Assembly: GCA_016867265.1 (NCBI GenBank)
Contig: VGJW01000014.1
Span: forward strand, 24,778-88,777
DNA length: 64,000 bases
Direction: 5' to 3'
DNA from: Candidatus Tanganyikabacteria bacterium
GTDB taxonomy: Bacteria; Cyanobacteriota; Sericytochromatia; S15B-MN24; VGJW01
Positions 43,984-52,174 of this stretch are shown piece after piece (position 1 is the first letter of the stretch; the number at the start of each line of letters is the position of its first letter). The translations under genes were made by a program, and so were the position numbers. The notes under the pieces are model-generated. The model did no database searches. It was not told the origin of the DNA and saw only the letters and a list, made by a program, of their open reading frames with translations.

Positions 43984-44511
43984 CTAGACAGCGAGCTGCT
44001 TGCGACGCGCTTCGAGCGCGTACACCAGCTTGCGTGCGACGCCGGCAGTGGCCATGACCACACCGGTCGCCGGGGAATTGACCGAGCCCATGAGCTTGGC
44101 GAGCAGTTGCTCGCGGCTGGGCAGGTCAGCAAGGGCCTTGACCGCCTTGGCGTCGAGGGAATTACCCTGGAGCACGCCACCGCGAATCTCGATCTGGACC
44201 TTGCGCTTCTCCTTGGCGAAGTCGGTCAGCGTCTTGGCGATGATGACCGGATCGTCGAATCCGATGGCCAGCGCCGTAGGCCCGGCGAGATGCGGGGCAA
44301 TGGCCTTCCAGGAATCGTCCTGGGTGGCCAGCCGCACCAGCGTGTTCTTGGCGACGGTGAAGTCACCACCCACGTTCTGGATGCGACGACGCAGATCGGT
44401 GATCTCGGCGACCGTGAGCCCGCGGTAATCGGCCACGAGCGCGACGGTTGCCTTGGAGAAAGCACCCTTGAGCGCTTCGAGCGAAGCTTCCTTTTTTTGC
44501 TTGGTCGGCAT
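43984..44511 (-). CDS. rplJ: Ribosomal protein L10
   Basis: 175 aa stalk-base protein that carries L7/L12 dimers. KKEASLEALKGAFSKATVALVADYRGLTVAEITDLRRR at the N terminus is the family pattern, followed by FTVAKNTL. It starts with ATG after GGAGGTG. The 290-base leader upstream likely gives translational autoregulation by L10. Confidence 0.96.
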   Translation of the reverse strand: MPTKQKKEASLEALKGAFSKATVALVADYRGLTVAEITDLRRRIQNVGGDFTVAKNTLVRLATQDDSWKAIAPHLAGPTALAIGFDDPVIIAKTLTDFAKEKRKVQIEIRGGVLQGNSLDAKAVKALADLPSREQLLAKLMGSVNSPATGVVMATAGVARKLVYALEARRKQLAV

Positions 44512-44519
44512 TTGTGTTC

Positions 44520-44700
44520 ACCTCCTTTCGCGGCCTGGGCCGCCGGGAATGGTCCACGACCCGGTTGGGCGCGGACCTCCCGGGCCTGCAGGCAGGCGCG
44601 AAAGGCGTGGAACGGCCCCAACCTCGGCGGGACGGTGCCGGAGCACCAATTGAGGCCGAGGCCTCCCGCTGTCTTCGGTGGTCGATGGTCAAAAGACAGA
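44520..44700 (-). ncRNA. L10 leader (rplJ-rplL autoregulatory element)
   Basis: Within the untranslated leader lies ACCGAAGACAGCGGGAGGCC, matching the ACCGAAGACAGC(A/G)GG core of L10 leaders where protein L10 binds. Further base-paired segments (GGCGCGAAAGGCG and GCCTGCCTGCAGGC regions) lead to the ribosome site at 44515. No gene fits here. Confidence 0.7.
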
Positions 44701-44722
44701 TGGCAGCAAAGCTACCAAAGCA

Positions 44723-44752
44723 AGTATGACACGCCGGCAAGGCCCCAAGCAA
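44723..44752 (-). promoter_or_regulatory. Promoter for rplJ-rplL
   Basis: -35 TTGCTT (44752-44747), 18-base spacer, -10 CATACT (44728-44723), upstream of the L10 leader. Confidence 0.45.
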
Positions 44753-44759
44753 GTCTCCC

Positions 44760-44792
44760 GCCCCCCGGGATGCCGGAGGGCGGGAGCGAAGC
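44760..44792 (-). terminator. Hairpin after rplA
   Basis: CCCGCCCTCC pairs with GGGGGGCGGG around an 8-base loop, 13 bases past the rplA stop. There is no T-run, so it is perhaps an attenuator separating rplKA from rplJL. Confidence 0.5.
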
Positions 44793-44804
44793 GCGGTACC
44801 CGCC

Positions 44805-45515
44805 TCAGTTGGCGGAAGCGGCCGCGGCCAACTTGGTGGTGTCGAGGCGGATGCCCGACCCCATCGTGCTGGCGACGTAGGCGCTCTTGATGTACGTGCC
44901 CTTGGCGGCGGCGGGCTTGGCCTTGTTGATGGCGTCCAGGATGGCGTTGAAGTTCTGCTGGAGCTGCTCGTCCGTGAAGCTGGCCTTGCCCATCGGGACG
45001 TGGACGATACCCTGCTTGTCCGCGCGAAACTCTACCTTGCCGGCCTTGAACTCCTTGACGGCTTTGCCGAGCTCGAAGGTCACGGTGCCGGCCTTGGGGC
45101 TGGGCATCAGGCCGCGCGGGCCAAGGACCTTACCGACGCGACCGAGGGCACCCATGATGTCTGGCGTCGCGATCAGGACGTCGAACTCCATCCAGCCTTC
45201 CTGGATGCGAGGAATCAGTTCCTCGGAACCGACGACATCCGCACCGGCGGCCTCGGCTTCCTTCAGACGATCACCCTTGCCGATGACGGCGACGCGGACG
45301 TTCTTGCCCGTGCCCGCGGGGAGGATGACCGAGGTACGAACCTGCTGATCGGCGTGCTTGACGTTGATGCCGAGGCGGAAGTGGACTTCGACGGTCTCGT
45401 CGAACTTAGCCGTCGCGTGCTCTTTGCAGAGACCCAGGGCCTCGACGGGAGCAAAGGTCTTGCCGGCGGGGATAGCCTCGGCAGTCTTCTTCTGACGCTT
45501 GGTGAGCTTGGCCAT
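44805..45515 (-). CDS. rplA: Ribosomal protein L1
   Basis: 236 aa. [25 protein letters not shown] at the start and the L1 signature [25 protein letters not shown] with [25 protein letters not shown] regions are all typical. L1 forms the stalk near the ribosomal E site and represses its own operon in many bacteria. Same operon as rplK. Confidence 0.97.
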   Translation of the reverse strand: MAKLTKRQKKTAEAIPAGKTFAPVEALGLCKEHATAKFDETVEVHFRLGINVKHADQQVRTSVILPAGTGKNVRVAVIGKGDRLKEAEAAGADVVGSEELIPRIQEGWMEFDVLIATPDIMGALGRVGKVLGPRGLMPSPKAGTVTFELGKAVKEFKAGKVEFRADKQGIVHVPMGKASFTDEQLQQNFNAILDAINKAKPAAAKGTYIKSAYVASTMGSGIRLDTTKLAAAASAN

Positions 45516-45645
45516 GATGGAGAATTCCTTTCGGTAGGTGGTACGAACGGTCTCTCAGGATGGGGAGACCTCCCACGGCGACCGGCCTTGCGGCTATCGG
45601 TCGCCTGTCCCGCCGACACGAACGGCGGGACCGTGCCGACCGTTG

Positions 45646-46071
45646 TCAGTCGACGACGACGATGCCGGCCGCGCGGGCCGAGCCCTCGACCTGCCGCATC
45701 GCGGACTCGATCGACGTGCAGTTGAGGTCAGGCATCTTGATCTCGGCGATCTTGCGGACCTGAGCCTTGGTGACCTGACCGACCTTCTGGGTGTTGGGCT
45801 TGCCCGAACCCTTGTCGAGGCCGGCTTCCTTGATCAGGAGCACACCCGTCGGAGGGGTCTTCAGGATGAAGCTGAAGCTGCGATCCGCATACACGGTGAT
45901 CTCGACGGGGATGACCATCCCGGCCTTGTCCGCCGTCTGGGCGTTGTAAGCCTTGCAGAACTCCATGATGTTGATGCCGTGCTGACCCAGCGCGGGACCG
46001 ACCGGAGGAGCGGGATTGGCCTTGCCGGCGGGGAGCGCCAGCTTGACCTTGGCGGTTACTTTCTTGGCCAT
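45646..46071 (-). CDS. rplK: Ribosomal protein L11
   Basis: 141 aa. [40 protein letters not shown] is present in segments ([20 protein letters not shown] is the hallmark), and the C-terminal rRNA-binding domain ends in [11 protein letters not shown]11 holds the GTPase-associated centre. The 130-base gap before rplA holds no gene that I can see, only GC-rich sequence. Confidence 0.97.
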   Translation of the reverse strand: MAKKVTAKVKLALPAGKANPAPPVGPALGQHGINIMEFCKAYNAQTADKAGMVIPVEITVYADRSFSFILKTPPTGVLLIKEAGLDKGSGKPNTQKVGQVTKAQVRKIAEIKMPDLNCTSIESAMRQVEGSARAAGIVVVD

Positions 46072-46112
46072 TGCTTAATCCTTGCCTTCTGGACCTTGGG
46101 GGGTTGGGAAAC

Positions 46113-46673
46113 TTACTTGGCGACCTTCTGAATCTGGCTGAACTCGAGTTCGACCGGAGTCAGACGACCGAAGACGGGCACGGTCACCTTGACCTTGCCG
46201 CGCTCGTGGCTCACTTCGACGATGTCGCCCGCGAAGTCAGCGAAGGGGCCACCGATGACCTTGACGTGATCGCCGGCCTCGAAGTCGACTTGGGCGCGCG
46301 CCTTTTGGGCGGACCGACGGAAGATCTTGCGGACCTCGCTGGGGGACAGCGGGGTCGGCTTGGAGACCGCACCGGAAGAGGACCCGACGAAGGAGGTGAC
46401 GCCCGGGGTATTGCGGACAACGTGCCATGCCTCGTCGTCGATCTTGCCCCCGGCCACGCTCATCTCGACCAGCACGTAGCCCGGGAAGACCTTGCGGGGG
46501 CGCTCGACGCGCTTGCCGTCCTTGTAATCGACGACCATCTCCTCGGGCACCTCGACGTGGAAGATGCGATCTTCCATGCCCATCGACTCCACCCGGCGGA
46601 TGAGGTTCTCGCGAACCCGCTCCTCATAACCGGAGTAGGTGTTGATGACGAACCACTTGCGATCGGCCTGCAT
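46113..46673 (-). CDS. nusG: Transcription antitermination factor NusG
   Basis: 186 aa. The NGN domain begins WFVINTYSGYEERVRENLIRRVES; PGYVLVEMS and NTPGVTSFVG follow; the KOW domain is FEAGDHVKVIGGPFADFAGDIVEVSHERGKVKV. NusG ties RNA polymerase to ribosomes or Rho. It sits between secE and rplK as usual. Confidence 0.97.
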   Translation of the reverse strand: MQADRKWFVINTYSGYEERVRENLIRRVESMGMEDRIFHVEVPEEMVVDYKDGKRVERPRKVFPGYVLVEMSVAGGKIDDEAWHVVRNTPGVTSFVGSSSGAVSKPTPLSPSEVRKIFRRSAQKARAQVDFEAGDHVKVIGGPFADFAGDIVEVSHERGKVKVTVPVFGRLTPVELEFSQIQKVAK

Positions 46674-46699
46674 GCTCGGACCTCTGGTGCTGGGAAGGC

Positions 46700-47011
46700 C
46701 TACTGGCCATAGAAGACGGCGTTCGCGAGCCGGGTGAGGAGCCAGTCGTAGGCCATCACCAGACCGGTCAGGAACGCACAGACGAAGATGACGACCAATG
46801 TCTCGACCAGGACCTGCCGCCGGGTCGGCCAGCTGATCTTCTGGAACTCTTCCCCGACCTCGGAAAGGAAGGTCCCGGCCTTGCCCATCGAGGGGCCGAA
46901 GGTCGGCAGGGAAAATCCCTTGAGCTGAAGCGCCCTGTCCACTGGCTCCGCAGCCGAAGCCTCGCCGGCCTCTTGGCGACCGGACGGCGGAACGGAAGAC
47001 GGATTAGACAA
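46700..47011 (-). CDS. secE: Preprotein translocase subunit SecE
   Basis: About 103 aa. The first 50 residues are a poorly conserved Pro/Ser/Gly-rich tail. The SecE signature EVGEEFQKISWPTRRQVLVETLVVIF then enters the single membrane helix (VVIFVCAFLTGLVMAYDWLL). The start is uncertain: TTG 47011 (GGGTG six bases upstream) or GTG 47020. It follows tRNA-Trp on the same strand, the common trnW-secE-nusG order. Confidence 0.9.
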   Translation of the reverse strand: MSNPSSVPPSGRQEAGEASAAEPVDRALQLKGFSLPTFGPSMGKAGTFLSEVGEEFQKISWPTRRQVLVETLVVIFVCAFLTGLVMAYDWLLTRLANAVFYGQ

Positions 47012-47042
47012 AGGAAACACCCATAGGGGAAACAGTTGGAAG

Positions 47043-47115
47043 CGCGGCGTGTAGGACTCGAACCCACGACATGCGGTTTTGGAGACCGCCGTTCTACCAC
47101 CTGAACTAACGCCGC
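47043..47115 (-). tRNA. trnW: tRNA-Trp(CCA)
   Basis: 73 nt on the minus strand. Acceptor GCGGCGT pairs with ACGCCGC. The D-arm is GTTC...GAAC, the anticodon loop CTCCAAA gives CCA, and the T-loop is TTCGAGT. CCA is not encoded. Confidence 0.95.
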
Positions 47116-47150
47116 CCGATGCCAACAGGGATGCGCCGCATCTGCCCCCT

Positions 47151-47156
47151 TATAAT
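47151..47156 (+). promoter_or_regulatory. Promoter -10 for the glycosyltransferase gene
   Basis: A TATAAT box 100 bases upstream of the GT2 start, preceded by a C-run. No convincing -35 box. Confidence 0.4.
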
Positions 47157-47254
47157 GAAGGACCCCGCCCTCTTCAGGAACGGGACCCGATGGGATCGAC
47201 GTTGCGCATCATGTTCGATACCACGCCCACACGCTCGCGTCAAACCGTGGACCG

Positions 47255-48160
47255 ATGTCCGAACCCGAACTTTCCGTCGTCGTCATCACCTACAACAGGG
47301 CCGCCATGTTGGCGCGGTGCCTGGATGCCCTGCTCGATCAGGAAGGGGCGCCCAGCCATGAGATCCTCGTCATCGATGACGGTTCGACCGATGGCACGGA
47401 GGAACTGCCCCAGTTGAGAGCCCCATGCGTCCGGCATGCCTGGGCCCCCAATGCCGGGCGATCGGCGGCCCGCAACCGCGGCATCACCGAGGCCGCCGGC
47501 ACCTGGCTGGTCTATGTCGACAGCGATGTCCTCGTGACGCCGGGATTCCTGCGCGGCCACGCCGACATCCTGCGCCGCGCGGGCGAGACTGCGTTCTCCC
47601 AGGGCATCAGCGTCGACGTCCCCTACCCGGTAGCACCCCGCAACCCGGGGGTCCCGGTCCGGGACCCCTCCAGGGCGTACTTCGACACCAAGAACGTGGG
47701 CGTGGCCACGCATATCCTCCGCGAGGCGGGCGGCTTCGACCCGGCCTTCACCGAATATGGATGGGAGGATCTGGAACTGGGCATGAGGCTGCGGGATCTC
47801 GGCCTGCAGCAGCAGCGCGCCCGTGAGGCGATCGGCTTCCACGTCCATCCGGCCTATCGGCCGGAGGACCTGCCGCGGTGGATCGAGACGGAGGCCCAAC
47901 GTGGCCGGATGGCTGCCGTGTTTTTGGCGCGGCGACCCACATGGGAAGTACGGCTGATGACGGGCATGACGCCCGCGCACCGCGCGCTGGAGTGGCTGCT
48001 GACGGGCGGGGATCGATGGCCGGATGCCGCGTGGCCGTGGTTGCGCGACTGGTTCGCGCGACACCCGCATGCCGCACAGCACCTGCTTCCCGGACTGCTG
48101 GCCCCCCATGGGTTCAGGGAGACCCGACGCCTGCTGCGGGAGACACGTCACAATTCGTAG
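47255..48160 (+). CDS. Family 2 glycosyltransferase
   Basis: 301 aa GT-A fold. ELSVVVITYNRAAML at the N terminus, VIDDGSTDGT, NAGRSAARNRGI, DXD-type VDSDV near residue 90, and GYGWEDLELGMRLRDLG-like WEDLELG as the acceptor motif. No transmembrane helix at the C terminus, so it is cytosolic or peripheral. It stands alone. Substrate unknown; cell-surface polysaccharide is typical for the family. Confidence 0.88.
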   Translation: MSEPELSVVVITYNRAAMLARCLDALLDQEGAPSHEILVIDDGSTDGTEELPQLRAPCVRHAWAPNAGRSAARNRGITEAAGTWLVYVDSDVLVTPGFLRGHADILRRAGETAFSQGISVDVPYPVAPRNPGVPVRDPSRAYFDTKNVGVATHILREAGGFDPAFTEYGWEDLELGMRLRDLGLQQQRAREAIGFHVHPAYRPEDLPRWIETEAQRGRMAAVFLARRPTWEVRLMTGMTPAHRALEWLLTGGDRWPDAAWPWLRDWFARHPHAAQHLLPGLLAPHGFRETRRLLRETRHNS

Positions 48161-48402
48161 CATCTGTTTGGTTTTCATTTTGGATTTATTAAAGAACCTC
48201 GAAAAACGCCAAAAAACAGACCATTGTCGAGAAAAATGAAGATCACCCCGGGAGGCAACCTTGATGCCCGGACAGACTGAAACCAAGTCAGCGCGCCAAA
48301 CAGAGCCAGCCTGGACGATTTCGGAAAAGTTCTTGAAAACCCGGCCAGACTACGTATAATCGCTACTCCCGGACTCTCGTGATTTTGGAAGGAGGTGATT
48401 CG
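48161..48402 (+). promoter_or_regulatory. AT-rich intergenic region with canonical speD promoter
   Basis: About 240 bases, lower in GC than its surroundings. It ends with -35 TTGAAA (48333-48338), 16-base spacer, -10 TATAAT (48355-48360), then AAGGAGGTGA just before the GTG start. The first 100 bases carry runs of A and T but no gene. Confidence 0.7.
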
Positions 48403-48831
48403 GTGTTCGGTCCCCATCTCATGCTGGATGCCTACGGTTGCGATCGCTCCAAGCTCGAGGACGTGGGCCTCGTGGCTTCCATCCTCGAGGAACTCCCCGC
48501 GGCCATCGACATGACGCGCATCATGCCGCCTTACGTCTTCAAGTACTCGGGCGAAGTGCCCGATGACTGGGGTGTTTCCGGCGTGGTGCTGATTGCGGAA
48601 AGCCATATCAGCATCCACACGTTCCCGGAGAAGGGCTACATCAGCCTGGACATCTTCTCGTGTCGGGACTTCGACGTGGACTACGCGACGGACTATATCG
48701 TCCGCGAGTTCAAGGCGGAGCGGTTCGAAAAGCAGATCGTGAGCCGTGGGCGGGAATTCCCCCGCAGCCCCGGCCGCGCCCTGCGCATCGTTCAGGAGGA
48801 ACGCGGTCGCCTCAAGGTGCCCGCTACCTGA
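48403..48831 (+). CDS. speD: S-adenosylmethionine decarboxylase proenzyme (bacterial SpeH type)
   Basis: 142 aa, short class 1B. It supplies decarboxylated SAM for spermidine. Self-cleavage occurs at Glu66-Ser67 in LIAESHISIHTFPE, leaving a pyruvoyl group; His72 and Cys87 (IFSC) are the usual partners. GTG 48403 has a perfect ribosome site, AAGGAGGTGA. No spermidine synthase gene is adjacent. It has its own promoter and terminator. Confidence 0.95.
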   Translation: MFGPHLMLDAYGCDRSKLEDVGLVASILEELPAAIDMTRIMPPYVFKYSGEVPDDWGVSGVVLIAESHISIHTFPEKGYISLDIFSCRDFDVDYATDYIVREFKAERFEKQIVSRGREFPRSPGRALRIVQEERGRLKVPAT

Positions 48832-48847
48832 CTGGTCCCAGCCAACT

Positions 48848-48882
48848 GAGGGCCGGCCGTGTGCCGGCCCTCAACTTCTTTT
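48848..48882 (+). terminator. Intrinsic terminator after speD
   Basis: A perfect 10-bp stem GAGGGCCGGC / GCCGGCCCTC with loop CGTGT, followed by AACTTCTTTT. Confidence 0.9.
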
Positions 48883-48898
48883 GGCGTATCATGAGTTG

Positions 48899-49963
48899 AT
48901 GGAACCAGTGTTCAGCGACCTGCGCGACCGCTTTCTGGCCGGCACCCTGACGCCGTCCGGCAACAGGCTCTCCGGTGAAGTCACGCCCCCTTTCTCGGCC
49001 GACCTCGCGACGCCACCGTCGGAAGGCACGGATGCCTGGCGCCTGCTCGAGTCCATGGGCCGCCAGGAATTGGATGAAGGCAAGGTGGGCCTCGTCATTC
49101 TCGCAGGGGGCATGGCGACACGATTTCAGTGGGACAAGCCCAAGGCCCTCTTCCCCATCCATGAGGGGATCAGCTTCCTCGGCTGGAAGCTGCTGTGGGC
49201 GCATGACCAGATGGGCGATGGCGCGCCAGTCTACATCATGACCAGCTTCCACACCCACGAGGCCATCGCTGGCCACCTGGAGGCCAACGCGTGGTTCGGG
49301 CTCGAACCGGATCAGGTCCATCTGTTCCGCCAAGGCAGGCTGCCCAGGATGGAACTGGACGGGACACCCTTTGCAGGGCTGCCCGGACACGATGCCGAGG
49401 CCGCTCCCGGACACGGGGACTTCGGGCCTCTGTTTCGTTCCTCCGGCCTCCTCGGCAGCTTCCTCGAGGGCGGCGGCCAGACGCTGATCTTCTCCAATGT
49501 CGACAATCTGGGCGCGACACCAGACCCCCTGCTGATTGGCATGCACCTGCGTTCAGGCAAGGCCATGACGGCCGAGGTCGCCCGCAAGGCCGATGGGGAC
49601 AAGGGCGGCGCACCGGCCCGGGTCAACGGCCGCCTCCAACTGGTCGAGGGCTTTGCCATGCCCGAGGGCCTCGACCAGGAAAGCCTGCCGCACTTCAATA
49701 CGGCGACCTACATGTTCAACGCAGCATCGCTCGACCAGAACCTCGACCTGCCTTGGTACGTCGTTGAGAAGAACCTCGACGGTCACCCCGTGTTGCAGTT
49801 CGAGCGGCTTGCCGGCGACCTGTCCTGCCTGCTGGACCTTGGTGTGGTCGAGGTGCGCAGGGAAAGCCGATTCATCCCGGTCAAGAGTCAGGCCGACCTG
49901 CCGCAGGCCCGCGCGACCATCCGGGCCAAAGCCGAAGAACTCGACCGGTTGCCCGTTCGCTGA
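48899..49963 (+). CDS. UDPGP-family UTP-sugar-1-phosphate uridylyltransferase
   Basis: 354 aa. VILAGGMATRFQWDKPKALFPI is the nucleotide-binding loop of the eukaryote-like UDPGP family (UDP-glucose or UDP-GlcNAc pyrophosphorylases). FSNVDNLGATPDP, HFNTATYMFNA and KNLDGHPVLQFERLAGDL complete its order. It differs from the bacterial GalU family. The spacing from the speD terminator suggests a separate transcript. Which sugar it uses is open. Confidence 0.82.
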   Translation: MEPVFSDLRDRFLAGTLTPSGNRLSGEVTPPFSADLATPPSEGTDAWRLLESMGRQELDEGKVGLVILAGGMATRFQWDKPKALFPIHEGISFLGWKLLWAHDQMGDGAPVYIMTSFHTHEAIAGHLEANAWFGLEPDQVHLFRQGRLPRMELDGTPFAGLPGHDAEAAPGHGDFGPLFRSSGLLGSFLEGGGQTLIFSNVDNLGATPDPLLIGMHLRSGKAMTAEVARKADGDKGGAPARVNGRLQLVEGFAMPEGLDQESLPHFNTATYMFNAASLDQNLDLPWYVVEKNLDGHPVLQFERLAGDLSCLLDLGVVEVRRESRFIPVKSQADLPQARATIRAKAEELDRLPVR

Positions 49964-49978
49964 GCGGGGCGCCCGGAC

Positions 49979-51310
49979 TCAGGCGAGGCTGGGGGCAGGC
50001 ACGAGCAGCTCGCCCCGCAAGGTGAAGGAGCGGGCCTCGGTGATACGCACCTGCACAAGCCGGCCGACCCATTCGGGACCGCCGGGGAAATAGCACACGC
50101 GGTTGCCCCGGGTTCGGCCCGTCAGAATGGCAGCATTGCGACTGGACGGCCCTTCGACCAGTACTTCCTGGACCGAGCCGACTTGGCGACGGGTATTGCG
50201 ATGCGACCCTTCGGTGACCTTTTCGTTCAGGCGTTGCAGGCGTTCGGCCTTGATCACGTCCTCGACCTGATCCTCGCGCTTCGCGGCCGGGGTCCAGGGG
50301 CGCGGAGAGTAGGCCGCCGTGTTGTTAAGGTCGAAATCGACCTTGTCGAGCAGGGCCAAGGTGCCTTCGAAATCCTCGTCGGTCTCACCGGGAAAGCCGA
50401 CGATCAGATCACCCGTGATGGTGGCATCAGGCACGATCCGGCGAATCATGGCAACCATCTCGAGATACTGGGCGACCGTGTAGCCGCGCTTCATCTCGGC
50501 CAACACCCGGTCGCAGCCGGCCTGGATCGGCACATGGAAGTACTCCATGACCTTGGGCAACTCGGCGACGGTACTGACCAGATCCTCATCGAGGTCTAGG
50601 GGGTGGCTGGTCAGAAAGCGGATGCGCCAGAGGCCCTCGATGGCATGCAGGCGCCGCAGCAGCGCGGACAAGGACGTCGGCTCGGGCAACTCACGCCCGT
50701 AGCGGTCGACCGTCTGTCCCAGCAGGGTGACCTCCCGATAGCCCTCGGCCACCAAGCCCTCGACCTCGCGGACGATGGCGTCAGGTTCACGGCTTTGATA
50801 CGGGCCGCGGGTGTAGGGGACGATGCAGTAGGTGCAGAAGTACGAACAGCCGTAGATCACGGGCACCCAAGCATGCAGGCCGCCCTCGCGACGCGTGGGC
50901 ATGTCATCCGGGATGGCGTCCCTGAGGCGGCCGATGCGGGTGATGGGTTGCCGCGTCCGGCGCACCTCGGCCACCAACTCGGGCAGCTCATGGAAGTTAT
51001 GCGTGCCGACGACGACATCGACGGCAGGATTGCGCCGCCGGATCTCGTCCTTCATCGCCTGGGCCACGCAACCCATCACGGCGATCACCATGTCGGGCTT
51101 CTCGCGCTTGAGTTGACGCCATTCGCCGAGCAGGGAGAACAGCTTGTCCTCGGACCGCTCGCGGATGGCGCAGGTATTGACCAGAAGCAAGTCAGCCTCT
51201 GCGACCTCGGGCGTCGGGCCGTAGCCGTCCTCGCCCAGCAAGCCGACGACTCGCTCGGCATCCGACAGGTTCATCTGGCAGCCAAAGCTCTTGACGAAGA
51301 CCTTGCCCAT
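49979..51310 (-). CDS. miaB: tRNA-2-methylthio-N6-dimethylallyladenosine synthase
   Basis: 443 aa radical-SAM methylthiotransferase modifying A37 of tRNAs. The N-terminal domain has KSFGCQMNLSDAERV and NTCAIRERSEDK with its three cluster Cys. The radical-SAM motif is CSYFCTYCIVPYTRGP. TRAM-like C terminus. The usual LLGQNVNSYG reads LLGQTVDRYG here, a modest variation. ATG 51310 overlaps panB by one base (TGATG). Confidence 0.93.
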   Translation of the reverse strand: MGKVFVKSFGCQMNLSDAERVVGLLGEDGYGPTPEVAEADLLLVNTCAIRERSEDKLFSLLGEWRQLKREKPDMVIAVMGCVAQAMKDEIRRRNPAVDVVVGTHNFHELPELVAEVRRTRQPITRIGRLRDAIPDDMPTRREGGLHAWVPVIYGCSYFCTYCIVPYTRGPYQSREPDAIVREVEGLVAEGYREVTLLGQTVDRYGRELPEPTSLSALLRRLHAIEGLWRIRFLTSHPLDLDEDLVSTVAELPKVMEYFHVPIQAGCDRVLAEMKRGYTVAQYLEMVAMIRRIVPDATITGDLIVGFPGETDEDFEGTLALLDKVDFDLNNTAAYSPRPWTPAAKREDQVEDVIKAERLQRLNEKVTEGSHRNTRRQVGSVQEVLVEGPSSRNAAILTGRTRGNRVCYFPGGPEWVGRLVQVRITEARSFTLRGELLVPAPSLA

Positions 51311-52113
51311 CAGGAAAGGACCTCCTCGCGGGCGAGGAATCGCCCGGCGCGAACATCGGCCGCGTAACGCCCGACGGCTTCGCCGATGACGTCGCCCACA
51401 CGGGCATAGCGCGCGGCGTGCCGGGGCACGTGGTCGGTGAACAGGCCGACAAGGTCATGGAAAACCTGGATCTGGCCGTCACAGCCGGGCCCGGCACCGA
51501 TACCGATCGTAGGTATCTCGAGATTGAGGCTAATGTGGGCCGCAAGGGCCTCGGGGACCAGTTCCAGCACGACGGCAGAGACGCCGGCCTGCTGCAGGGC
51601 ACGAGCTTCTTCCAGCATGCGCCTGGCCGCCTCCTCGTCCTTGCCCTGCACCTTGTGCCCCCCGAAGACATGAACGCTCTGCGGCGTGAAACCGATGTGA
51701 CCGAGGACCGGGATACCCTGCGCCACGAGGGCACGCACGGCGGCGAGCGTCAACGCACTGGCTCCTTCGAGCTTGACGGCGCCCGCACCGGCCTCCTGCA
51801 TCAGGCGACCGCCATTGCGGACGGCATCCTCGACCGTGATGCACGAGAGGAAGGGCAGGTCGCCGACCACAAGGGCGCGTTGGACACCACGGGCCACGGC
51901 ACGCGTATGGTGCACCATCACATCCATCGTCGCCGGCAGCGTCGTCGTGTGCCCGAGGATGACGGTCGCCAGACTGTCGCCCACCAAAACGACATCGACA
52001 CCGGCCCTGTCGACCATGACGCCGGAAGCGTAGTCATAGGCCGTCACAGCAACCACCCTTTGGCCTTCCCGCTTCAGGCGGGACAGATCGGGAGCGCGGA
52101 CGGGACGGGACAC
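51310..52113 (-). CDS. panB: 3-methyl-2-oxobutanoate hydroxymethyltransferase
   Basis: 267 aa. It uses methylene-THF to hydroxymethylate ketoisovalerate in pantothenate synthesis. VAVTAYDYASGVMVDRAGVDVVLVGDSLATVILGH in segments, VVGDLPFLS, VKLEGA, GHIGFTPQSVHVFGGHKVQG and GIGAGPGCDGQIQVFHDLVG are all hallmarks. It precedes miaB on the minus strand; panC and panD are not near. Confidence 0.97.
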   Translation of the reverse strand: MSRPVRAPDLSRLKREGQRVVAVTAYDYASGVMVDRAGVDVVLVGDSLATVILGHTTTLPATMDVMVHHTRAVARGVQRALVVGDLPFLSCITVEDAVRNGGRLMQEAGAGAVKLEGASALTLAAVRALVAQGIPVLGHIGFTPQSVHVFGGHKVQGKDEEAARRMLEEARALQQAGVSAVVLELVPEALAAHISLNLEIPTIGIGAGPGCDGQIQVFHDLVGLFTDHVPRHAARYARVGDVIGEAVGRYAADVRAGRFLAREEVLS

Positions 52114-52174
52114 TTGGACCTCCTGAGGATGCGCGGGACAAGACCCATGCTACACCGCCAGGGAATCAGGGTCG

